Shown here: in pieces, positions 6,569 through 13,977 of the stretch | Layout of the letters: every line of letters starts with the position of its first letter | How positions within the stretch are numbered: position 1 is the first letter of the stretch | DNA from: Magnetococcus marinus MC-1 | GTDB lineage: Bacteria; Pseudomonadota; Magnetococcia; Magnetococcales; Magnetococcaceae | DNA: 64,000 nt | Direction: 5' to 3' | Assembly (NCBI RefSeq): GCF_000014865.1 | Contig: NC_008576.1 | Coordinates: 2,137,501-2,201,500, forward strand | Made by a program: the position numbers and the translations under genes | The notes under the pieces: model-generated | The model's database searches: none | Seen by the model: only the letters and a program-made list of their open reading frames with translations | Told to the model about the DNA's origin: nothing

Positions 6569-8788
6569 TCATTGCAGAGCCTCTTTACCCGTCCGGTTAA
6601 GGTTTTGCATCAGGCGTTCAAAAACTTCATAGAGTTTCCAGCGTACGATGGGGATATCCTCTAACCGATCACCAGGGATGCAATAGAGCTCTACGTCGGA
6701 TTGGGTGACGATTTTAAACAGGCTCTTGGTTTTAAAAATGGCCACTTCTTCGCCAAAAAAACTACCCACGCCCAACTCATCAATCAACTCATCGCCAACA
6801 TAGCGGTTAACCCGTCCATGCCGGATAAGAAACAGGCAGGAGAGCTCTTCCTGCTTAAAAATATGTCCCGTGCGATAGCTGTTGGTTTGCAGATCTTGGG
6901 CAATATGGTTGCGTGTAGCGTGGGAGATGCCATCATTAAACAGATGAGTATTATCCAAAAATTCGCGAAAATCCCTTAAACGTTCTATATCTTGCACCAT
7001 ATTATGGGACGAGATAAACTCGCGGTAAAGGGTGGTAGGGATCTTGAGGGCTTGAACAAAGCTGGCCGCGCGATAGGTGCGGCTGGAGGGGATCTGGGCA
7101 AATCCCGAGCGCTCACCAATCAAAGTCCCCGCATAGACGTGGCTGCGATGGCCGGTATCACGGGTTAAGGTTTCAACGGTACCAGTAAGGATAAGGTAGA
7201 GGTCATCCGGTACCTGACCCACTTTAAGAATGATGCTCTCTGGGTTAAAAATTTCAATACGGCCATTGAGCAGCATACGTAGGGCATGGGTAGGGGCTTT
7301 AGGTAGGTGAATGCTTAGAAACTCCCAGGCCAACCGAAGGGTGTAGTCTTGGTAGGAGGGAATTAAGGTATCCACGGTGCCAAAGGGCGCACCACTACCG
7401 ATCTGCCGCTCTTTGGCATCTAAGGTGCGGGCGGTGTGGCAAAGCAACATTTTCGAACTCTTGTCGTTGATAAAATCCAGGGCGTTGCCATGGATCATGC
7501 CGCCGCCAATATCAATTTTTTTCAGGTCTGCGGGGCGTAAATAATCCGCCTTGACGCGCTCGGCAAAGGTAGGGCTTACCCCTGCGGCATGTTCATCCTC
7601 GGTGGTCATGCCATCGAGCACAGTAAAGGATATGGTGTCGGCATAGTGGGCAAAGGTTCGGTAACCATCTTCCCACAAAGTACGGAAAACAAATAAATTA
7701 TTCTCGACAGGGTGGGGTGAAAAGAGCGGCATGACCTCCAAACCTTCAATGGAGTTCCACTTGTCAAATTCAAGGTCATGTACCTCAAAATAGTGAGAAA
7801 AATTACTTTCATCAATGGAGAGTAAGGCGCACAGTTTTTTCACCACAGAGTGGCGCACCAAGGGTGTGGCAAAATATTTAATGCGGCGATCCGCACGAAT
7901 TAACGAAGCAAGACCAGCAAAATGATCATCGTGGGAGTGGGTGTGGAAAATGCCTTCGATCTCGTTAAGCCCGATGCCTAATGAGATAAGGGAACGCTCA
8001 ATATTGGGGCCGGCATCCACTAAAAAAATACGCCCTTGGTACATTAGAATACTGCTCATGCAGGGACGGTTTGGGTCCCAGCCATCCCCATCGCCACTAT
8101 GCACTACCCCAAAATAGTCACGCTTGATAAAGTGCTGTCCCAAGGGGTAGGGCGGTTCATATTGCTCATGGGGGGCGAGATTAAGATTAACGGTCACTGC
8201 TTCGCCGTTGTAAGAAATTTCAAAGATATTGACGGCGATACGGCGTAGGATAACACCGTTACGGATCTCTATAGCTTCATCCGCAATGGTGCGGCTTTCG
8301 AGAAAAGCATCGGTCTCTTTGATGGCACCAAACGCAAATTTTAATTTCATACGCATCATTTCGTGGGCTTGTGCTTCGGTCAAGCCAACATTGCGCAGCT
8401 CTTCTTCGTTGACCAACCCATAATTGCCCCGATAGATATAGCGCTTTTGCGCTTCAACCTGCTCTTTGGTGCCCAGTAACAGTGGGCATTGGCCGGTATT
8501 ATGGGGATGATTAGGGATAATCATGCCTTGACGGTAAAGCATTTGTAGGACAGGAAACTCCGCCATATTGGAGAATTGCCCATTTTGCAGCATAATGTCG
8601 GATAAAAGAATGGCATTGGGGCCGGATTCAAACCGAACGCCGCGGTCCTCCAACGGCACGATGAGGCCGCGACGCATAAGGTGCTTAACGCTGTCGGCTG
8701 GGCATCCGCAGAGCAAAAATAGATCCGCCTCTGGGACTTCCACCCAGGTTATGCCTGTTGCAACATCAACTTTTTTAATGTGATGCAT
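6569..8788 (-). CDS. Metallo-beta-lactamase fold protein with two cyclic-nucleotide-binding-like domains
   Basis: A 739-residue cytoplasmic protein, by the ATG at 8786-8788 with GGGAGG upstream; a longer frame to 8914 is disfavoured. Residues 1 to about 215 are an N-terminal region I do not recognise. A metallo-beta-lactamase domain follows with the metal motif HTHSHDDH at 282-289 and later histidines (HPVE, GGGMIHGNA, LLCHTAR). The C-terminus holds two CNB/cupin-like segments at about 530-620 and 640-735 (GERSGF, GSFFGEEVAIF). MBL proteins hydrolyse esters, nucleotides or peroxides; CNB domains suggest allosteric control. The substrate is unknown. It is divergent from a DUF2892 gene across a perfect palindrome. 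Confidence 0.75.
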   Translation of the reverse strand: MHHIKKVDVATGITWVEVPEADLFLLCGCPADSVKHLMRRGLIVPLEDRGVRFESGPNAILLSDIMLQNGQFSNMAEFPVLQMLYRQGMIIPNHPHNTGQCPLLLGTKEQVEAQKRYIYRGNYGLVNEEELRNVGLTEAQAHEMMRMKLKFAFGAIKETDAFLESRTIADEAIEIRNGVILRRIAVNIFEISYNGEAVTVNLNLAPHEQYEPPYPLGQHFIKRDYFGVVHSGDGDGWDPNRPCMSSILMYQGRIFLVDAGPNIERSLISLGIGLNEIEGIFHTHSHDDHFAGLASLIRADRRIKYFATPLVRHSVVKKLCALLSIDESNFSHYFEVHDLEFDKWNSIEGLEVMPLFSPHPVENNLFVFRTLWEDGYRTFAHYADTISFTVLDGMTTEDEHAAGVSPTFAERVKADYLRPADLKKIDIGGGMIHGNALDFINDKSSKMLLCHTARTLDAKERQIGSGAPFGTVDTLIPSYQDYTLRLAWEFLSIHLPKAPTHALRMLLNGRIEIFNPESIILKVGQVPDDLYLILTGTVETLTRDTGHRSHVYAGTLIGERSGFAQIPSSRTYRAASFVQALKIPTTLYREFISSHNMVQDIERLRDFREFLDNTHLFNDGISHATRNHIAQDLQTNSYRTGHIFKQEELSCLFLIRHGRVNRYVGDELIDELGVGSFFGEEVAIFKTKSLFKIVTQSDVELYCIPGDRLEDIPIVRWKLYEVFERLMQNLNRTGKEALQ

Positions 8789-8906
8789 CTGCGCCTCCCG
8801 CAGAAAGAGATAGCCTGAACATACAGTCTGCCCGAATAGATTCGTAAAAACAAGAAGGCATAGTATCACATTTTGTATCACCATGCCTCTGTTGTTGCTA
8901 CAATAC

Positions 8907-8936
8907 CTAATCATAACAATGTATTGTTATGATTAG
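8907..8936. promoter_or_regulatory. Perfect 30-bp palindrome, probable shared operator
   Basis: Arms of 14 bp (8907-8920 and 8923-8936, CTAATCATAACAAT and its exact complement) flank a 2-bp centre. The tiny centre and AT-rich arms argue for a dimeric repressor site rather than an RNA hairpin. It lies between the divergent MBL-CNB and DUF2892 genes. The ATAACAAT/ATTGTTAT core does not match Fur, LexA or ModE sites I know. Confidence 0.7.
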
Positions 8937-9127
8937 TGTGAAGCTTGTACGACTCGGTTAGAGCGCGTTTTCCGTAAAAGAGTGTCGTGCCGAACGCGAT
9001 TGCATCGGAAATTGTGCTGCGTATGGTTTATTTAGGTGTTGTGGATGGGCTGTTTATGGCATCTTTTCAGCGGTTCTTCCCGATACTTTTAACCAGGAGC
9101 GGGCGGTTAAAAAAACGCTCGGTAATC

Positions 9128-9319
9128 ATGATGACCATTACACGATTGATCCCCATTGTAGCAGGTTTTATGGTGTTGCTTAGTGTGCTTCTTACACATT
9201 ATGTCCACCCCAACTGGGTTTATCTCACGATTTTTGTGGGTATCAACCTGTTTCAAAGTGGCATCACCGGGTTCTGCCCTTTAGCCACGATCTTAAAAAA
9301 ATTGGGTTTTCCTCAGTAA
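9128..9319 (+). CDS. DUF2892 (YgaP-like) small membrane protein
   Basis: About 63 residues with two hydrophobic helices, ending in the family motif [13 protein letters not shown] that I recognise from DUF2892/YgaP membrane domains. Such domains often occur beside or fused to rhodanese, MBL-type or redox proteins; the function is not established. The frame is open from a GTG at 8987, but the additional 47 residues do not resemble the family, so the tandem ATGs at 9128/9131 are favoured without a strong ribosome binding site. The palindrome at 8907-8936 probably controls it together with the divergent MBL-CNB gene. Confidence 0.65.
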   Translation: MMTITRLIPIVAGFMVLLSVLLTHYVHPNWVYLTIFVGINLFQSGITGFCPLATILKKLGFPQ

Positions 9320-9355
9320 CCGGCTAACCTTGCAACAGGACAAAGACACACGCTT

Positions 9356-10411
9356 ATGAGCATTCCTGTCACTATCATCACCGGCTATTTGGGGGTTGGT
9401 AAAACCACCGTTATTCGCCATCTGCTTACCCATAACAAGGGGGGGGCTACCTGGGCTGTGGTGGTCAATGAGTTTGGCGATGTGCCCATTGATGGGGCAA
9501 TTATGTCCAGTGGCGGGGTGGCGATTAAGGAGTTGGCAGGAGGGTGCATCTGCTGCACCTTAGGGGCGGATATGGAAACCGCCTTGGGTGAGATACTGGA
9601 TACCATCCAGCCCGAGCGTATCCTGATTGAGCCGACTGGGTTGGGGCATCCCGGTGGGGTTATTGAGGCTGTGACGGAGGGCAAATTTCGCCATCGTCTC
9701 ACCCTCAAGAGCGTGCTCTGCTTGGTGGATTTGGCGATGTTGCGGGATCCATTGTTGAGTCAACGCAAAACCTTTATTGACCAAGTCGCCATTGCCGATG
9801 TGGTGTTGGCCGCCAAGGGGGATCAGCTCAATGCCGCCGACTATGCGGCGTTTGTGCAGTGGGGGCAGGAGCTGTTTCCGCCAAAAGAGGTGATGGGCAA
9901 GGTGATGCAAGGGTCGATAGATCCTGCGTGGCTGGATCTCAGTGTGGAGATGCGTCCCTATAGCCTCCTGCTGGAGCGGATGGTGGAAGGGGGTGAGCAT
10001 CACCATCATGGAGATTCTGCACACAGCCATGGGGCCGGGCTAGGGGCTACCCCTCAGCAGCCCCAGTTGGACCAGCCGGTGCATTTTGAAAATCGCGGTT
10101 TGGGCCATATTGGGGGCGGATGGATTTTCCATGTCGAAGAGCGTTTTCACGAACATAAACTCATGGAGCTGTTCGAGGGGTCTCTGGCGGGCATTGCTCC
10201 GGTGGTGCGGATGAAGGGGCTATTTCGCGTGGGACCAACCCGGCGCATTTTAATTGATCGGGTGGGCTCGGTGGTGACGGTGAATGACTCCATTGCCTAT
10301 TGGCGGGATAGCCGGGTCGAGGTCATTGTGCCCCAGGCAGCGGTAGCGCCCCAATGGGCCCGCTTAGAGCAGGCGATGTTGGCCAGTCGCTGGAAGCGCA
10401 AGGAGAGCTAA
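9356..10411 (+). CDS. CobW/COG0523-family GTPase metallochaperone
   Basis: A 351-residue protein of the P47K/CobW GTPase family. The Walker A GYLGVGKTT lies at 10-18, the metal-binding CxCC motif GCICCTLG has cysteines at 64, 66 and 67, EPTGLGHP is conserved, and a CobW C-terminal domain spans about 240-345. Between the domains is a histidine-rich stretch (about 214-226) typical of zinc or cobalt-handling members. It would load a metal into a client protein at the cost of GTP. The client cannot be named; neighbouring genes give no cobalamin context. It starts 37 bp after the DUF2892 gene and could share its transcript. Confidence 0.88.
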   Translation: MSIPVTIITGYLGVGKTTVIRHLLTHNKGGATWAVVVNEFGDVPIDGAIMSSGGVAIKELAGGCICCTLGADMETALGEILDTIQPERILIEPTGLGHPGGVIEAVTEGKFRHRLTLKSVLCLVDLAMLRDPLLSQRKTFIDQVAIADVVLAAKGDQLNAADYAAFVQWGQELFPPKEVMGKVMQGSIDPAWLDLSVEMRPYSLLLERMVEGGEHHHHGDSAHSHGAGLGATPQQPQLDQPVHFENRGLGHIGGGWIFHVEERFHEHKLMELFEGSLAGIAPVVRMKGLFRVGPTRRILIDRVGSVVTVNDSIAYWRDSRVEVIVPQAAVAPQWARLEQAMLASRWKRKES

Positions 10412-10649
10412 TCTGAAGAATGACTTTGCTAAGCTGGTATTGCCGGCTCAAATGTGGGATGCTCAGGCTGTGCATCGTTTTTCCAGCACCTCTGACAGAT
10501 GACGCTTTGACAAAGTGTCGTTAATGGGCTAAAAGTGGCCTGACATTTCGAATCGTAGGTGCAACAGAAGCTCCTTTTATTGGAGATTTTGTTTGAAAGG
10601 CCCATATCGGAGAGCTGCCTGGTGCATGGGGTAGCATCTCCCTCTTTGT

Positions 10650-10767
10650 GGGCGGCGCTGATGGCTAGGCCATGCGCAACGAAAACCCGCCAACCCCGCC
10701 AGGTCCGGAAGGAAGCAACGGTAACGGGATCTTTTGTGTGCCGCATTACGTTTGGTCGGAGCCGCCC
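10650..10767 (+). ncRNA. ffs: 4.5S / small bacterial SRP RNA
   Basis: The universally conserved tetraloop-side motif GGTCCGGAAGGAAGCA occurs at about 10705-10720. Complementary ends GGGCGGC (10650-10656) and GCCGCCC (10761-10767) give a hairpin of about 118 nt, the size of the short SRP RNA. It binds Ffh for co-translational membrane targeting. The ffs-dnaX-ybaB-recR order is common in proteobacteria. Exact ends are inferred from pairing. Confidence 0.93.
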
Positions 10768-10846
10768 TCCCTGATGCGTCCGGCAGTTGCTCGCCTTGTT
10801 GGCTTGGCTGCCGGGCGTCGATCATTCCTCCCAACCTATGGGTGTC

Positions 10847-12655
10847 ATGTCTTCCTACGTCGTATTGGCGCGTAAATGGCGGCCACGCCGCTTTGAAGAT
10901 CTGATTGGTCAGGAACATACGGTCCAGGCGCTGCGTCATGCACTGGAGCAGGGCCGTATACCCCACGCTTTTCTCTTTACCGGCATTCGTGGCATCGGCA
11001 AAACCACCCTCTCTCGATTATTGGCGATGTGCTTAAACTGCGGTACTGGGGTGACGGCCAATCCCTGTGGCGCGTGTGATAGCTGTCGCGCCATTGTGCG
11101 GGGCGAGCACCCTGATGTATTTGAGGTGGATGCCGCCTCCCGCACCAAAGTCGAGCAGATGCGGGAGCTTTTGGATGGTGTCGCTTACACCCCCTCGCTA
11201 AGCCGCTATAAGATCTATATTCTTGATGAAGTCCATATGCTCAGTGCCTCATCCTTCAATGCGTTGCTCAAAACGTTGGAGGAGCCCCCCACGCATGTTA
11301 AGTTCATTTTTGCAACCACCGAAGTGCGGAAAATCCTGCCGACCATTCTCAGCCGTTGCCAGCGCTATGATCTGCGCCGTCTGGATCGTGACGGGCTTGC
11401 CCGCTATCTTGCGCATGTGTTGGATGTTGAGCAGATTGCCTATGACCAAGAGGGGCTTGCTGCCATAAGTCACGCGGCCGATGGTTCGGTGCGGGATGCG
11501 CTTTCGCTGCTGGATCAAGCCATTGCCCATGGTGGCGGGCGGGTGGATTATACCCATGTGAGCGGTTTATTGGGGTTGACCGACCGGCAAGCGGTGGTGG
11601 CGCTGTTTGCGGACCTCTGCCGTGGGCGGTTACTGGAGATGTTGGAGCGCGCGGCCTATTTCCATCGTGATGGGGTAGAGCCGGTGGTGCTATTGAACGA
11701 TTTGCTGGATATAACCCACCAAGTGACCCGTGAGTTGGCGGTGGGGGTCGGGGATGCTGCCCAGGCGCTTTCTGAGCACGAGGGGTTAAAAGAGGTGTGG
11801 CCTAAGCTTGGTCTTGAGCATTTGCAGATGCTCTACCAGGTATTGCTGCGTGGGCGTGAGGATCTGCAAATGGCTCGATTACCCCGGCAGGCGTTGGAGA
11901 TGTTGTTGCTGCGGGCGGCGCATTTGCGGCCCGTGCCGCCCTTAAAACAGTTGGTGGAGTCATTGCAGCGGCAAGCAGGGGTGGAGCCCGGTGAAAGGCA
12001 GGCGTCGCCAGCGGTAAAAAAGTTTGATGCCCCGGGGGTGGGGCAGAGTGAGGTTGCCCCCACGGTACACTTTGCGCCTAAGAGTGCCGCTTTAGAGGCG
12101 CCGCAAGCGGTCCAAGCGCCCCAGGTTAAGCGAGCAAAAAAGCAACCCACGGTTCTGGCGCCGGAGCCGCAGCCCCCTGTAGTGCCGCCCGATTGGCCCG
12201 CCGTGCCGCCTTTGCAGGAAGAGCCTACGGTCGTTTCCCCAACGCCACCGGCTACGGTGGAGAGCTGGGAAAAGCTGATTGAGGCGGCGCGCATTAAGTT
12301 TCCGTTGCTGGCACAAAAGATGGAGAGTCATCTTAGTTTGCTGAGTTATACAGGGGGGTCAGGCCCCCACGATCCACCTTGCATGGAGGTGATGATTGCT
12401 CACGCTTTTGCCGGCGAACCCAGTAAGGTGCATAAAAACCTTATGGATTTGTTGGTTTCGTTAAAACTGCCCAATGGGGTGGTGCATATCCGTAAAAGCA
12501 GCGATGGAACGCGCCCGGATACAGAAGCGGAAAAACAAAAGAAAGCTCAAGACGCTTACCAAAATGCCTTGACGCGTGAGGTGGCGGACGATCCGTTAAT
12601 TCAAGAGATTGAGCGGCGGTTTGAAGCAAAGATTATCCATGTTGAACCGGTTTGA
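10847..12655 (+). CDS. dnaX: DNA polymerase III tau (and probably gamma) subunit
   Basis: A 602-residue clamp-loader ATPase. It starts MSSYVVLARKWRP as in the family; ATG 10838 is a possible alternative. Visible are Walker A GIRGIGKTT (46-54), the zinc-binding cysteine cluster CLNCGTG..CGACDSC (about 62-79), DEVHML (about 126) and the sensor SRC motif (ILSRCQRYDL). A proline/valine-rich linker covers about 385-470 and a tau C-terminal domain that would contact the polymerase and helicase ends the protein. An in-phase slippery sequence in the linker could yield a shorter gamma form. It follows ffs and precedes ybaB-recR. Confidence 0.93.
   Translation: MSSYVVLARKWRPRRFEDLIGQEHTVQALRHALEQGRIPHAFLFTGIRGIGKTTLSRLLAMCLNCGTGVTANPCGACDSCRAIVRGEHPDVFEVDAASRTKVEQMRELLDGVAYTPSLSRYKIYILDEVHMLSASSFNALLKTLEEPPTHVKFIFATTEVRKILPTILSRCQRYDLRRLDRDGLARYLAHVLDVEQIAYDQEGLAAISHAADGSVRDALSLLDQAIAHGGGRVDYTHVSGLLGLTDRQAVVALFADLCRGRLLEMLERAAYFHRDGVEPVVLLNDLLDITHQVTRELAVGVGDAAQALSEHEGLKEVWPKLGLEHLQMLYQVLLRGREDLQMARLPRQALEMLLLRAAHLRPVPPLKQLVESLQRQAGVEPGERQASPAVKKFDAPGVGQSEVAPTVHFAPKSAALEAPQAVQAPQVKRAKKQPTVLAPEPQPPVVPPDWPAVPPLQEEPTVVSPTPPATVESWEKLIEAARIKFPLLAQKMESHLSLLSYTGGSGPHDPPCMEVMIAHAFAGEPSKVHKNLMDLLVSLKLPNGVVHIRKSSDGTRPDTEAEKQKKAQDAYQNALTREVADDPLIQEIERRFEAKIIHVEPV
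12136..12142 (+). promoter_or_regulatory. Candidate -1 ribosomal frameshift heptamer in dnaX
   Basis: A AAA AAG in the zero-frame phase GCA AAA AAG, identical to the E. coli dnaX slip site. A -1 shift would add 46 codons and stop at the TGA 12280-12282, giving a product of about 478 residues without the tau C-terminal domain. GC-rich sequence follows, but I cannot define the stimulatory stem with certainty. Confidence 0.55.
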
Positions 12656-12825
12656 CTTGACAATTTTGCAACGCAAAAGTAAGAATCGGGTCATGTCTGG
12701 GAACGATTTTTATAGGCTGCTCCTCTAACGTGGTCAAGGCGTACGCAGGGCCAACGTTGTTTGTGCCAAGATCCAGGCAGGGAGCGTGCAGCAAGGCAAC
12801 CATAGCAAATGATAAGGGTGACGCC

Positions 12826-13146
12826 GTGAAGGGTTTTGGCAATATGGGAAATATGATGAAGCAGGCCAAGCAGATGCAAGCCAAGATGGCGCAGATGCAG
12901 GAGGAGCTTGCTCAGTTGCAGGTAATCGGCCAAGCGGGTGGCGGCATGGTGGAGGTTACCATTAATGGTAAACAGTCTGTTGAGGGGGTGAAGATTGACC
13001 CCAAGGCGGTTGACCTAGAAGATCTAGAAATGCTGGAAGATTTGGTGGCCGCCGCTTTTAATGATGCCCAAATGCGCATGGCACAGATTACCCAAGAAAA
13101 GATGGCCAAGGTTACGGGCGGCATGAATATTCCCGGCCTGTTTTGA
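12826..13146 (+). CDS. ybaB: YbaB/EbfC-family nucleoid-associated protein
   Basis: A 106-residue protein with the family layout: a methionine/lysine/glutamine-rich helix at the N-terminus (NMGNMMKQAKQMQAKM), a glycine-containing core VTINGKQSVEGVKIDP, and a C-terminal helix ending VTGGMNIPGLF. GTG 12826 is chosen because AAGGGTG lies 5 bp upstream and the family starts there; the longer frame from 12730 is not supported. EbfC proteins form dimers that bind DNA. Position between dnaX and recR is the classical one. Confidence 0.92.
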   Translation: MKGFGNMGNMMKQAKQMQAKMAQMQEELAQLQVIGQAGGGMVEVTINGKQSVEGVKIDPKAVDLEDLEMLEDLVAAAFNDAQMRMAQITQEKMAKVTGGMNIPGLF

Positions 13147-13155
13147 TCGTATAAC

Positions 13156-13758
13156 ATGAGTAGCGGTCTGCCGACACTGGAACGCAGCATTGAGCTCTTT
13201 TCCCGCCTGCCAGGGGTTGGTCGCAAGAGTGCGCAGCGTATGGTCTACCACCTTCTCAAAGAGGGGGGGCGGGAGGCTACTCTGCTGGGGCAAGGGCTCT
13301 TGGCGCTGAGTGAGCGCATTCACTTTTGTGAGGTGTGCCATAATTTGGCCGAAGAGGGCTTGTGCGCCATTTGTCAAGATAGTAAACGAGATCATGGCCT
13401 CATTTGTGTGGTAGAAGAGCCCGTGGATGTGCTAGCTATGGAGCGTGCTGGGGCTTATCGAGGTCTCTATCATGTGTTGGGGGGGCGGCTTAGCCCCATG
13501 GATGGGATAGGGCCAGATGCGCTGTACTTGGACGCGCTGCTCGAGCGGTTGCAGCAAGGCGGGGTACGGGAGTTAATTATCGCCACCAACCCGACCGTTG
13601 CCGGGGAGGCCACGGCCCACTATATCACCCAACTGGCGCAGCCACTTACCATAGATATTAGCCGCTTGGCCTATGGTATGCCCATGGGCGGTGAGTTGGA
13701 GTATTTGGATGAATCCACCCTGTTTCAGGCCCTTCAAGGCCGCAGAGGTGTTTTGTAA
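13156..13758 (+). CDS. recR: Recombination mediator RecR
   Basis: 200 residues, the normal length. An N-terminal helix-hairpin-helix (RLPGVGRKSAQRM) is followed by the zinc finger CEVCHNLAEEGLCAIC (about 57-72), a Toprim domain containing the VEEP acidic motif (about 80-175) and the C-terminal ISRLAYGMPMGGELEYLD signature. With RecO and RecF it loads RecA at gaps. It lies 9 bp after ybaB in the dnaX-ybaB-recR unit. Confidence 0.95.
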   Translation: MSSGLPTLERSIELFSRLPGVGRKSAQRMVYHLLKEGGREATLLGQGLLALSERIHFCEVCHNLAEEGLCAICQDSKRDHGLICVVEEPVDVLAMERAGAYRGLYHVLGGRLSPMDGIGPDALYLDALLERLQQGGVRELIIATNPTVAGEATAHYITQLAQPLTIDISRLAYGMPMGGELEYLDESTLFQALQGRRGVL

Positions 13759-13802
13759 GGACCTGTATTTACAGGTTTCATATGTAGAAGTGTGGCATGG
13801 GT

Positions 13803-13841
13803 TTCATTTCATGGAAAGATAGCATGCTTTTTTGAAATGAA
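13803..13841. repeat. Inverted repeat upstream of the pyruvate:ferredoxin oxidoreductase genes
   Basis: TTCATTTCA (13803-13811) and its exact complement TGAAATGAA (13833-13841) are separated by 21 bp. It lies in the 219-bp gap between recR and the por genes and could be an operator or part of the leader. A shorter hairpin CCTGTATTTACAGG precedes it near 13762. No T-run marks either as a clear terminator. Confidence 0.4.
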
Positions 13842-13977
13842 TTGGTTACAATGCCAACCTTCTAAAGCTAAGCAGTTTAATGCGGTGCCGCTGGTGGATA
13901 TGCTGTACCGCAACAACTGACATGAGGGGGCTGCGCGCGTTGTGTGGACCCCAAGCAGATAACGGAGAGTTCTTGGT

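Noticed and set aside
10535-10560. TTCGAATC near ffs, considered as the T-arm of a tRNA
   Set aside because: No acceptor or anticodon stems can be formed around it.
12664-12678. TTTTGC/GCAAAA hairpin after dnaX
   Set aside because: A 6-bp AT-rich stem without a T-run; too weak to call a terminator.
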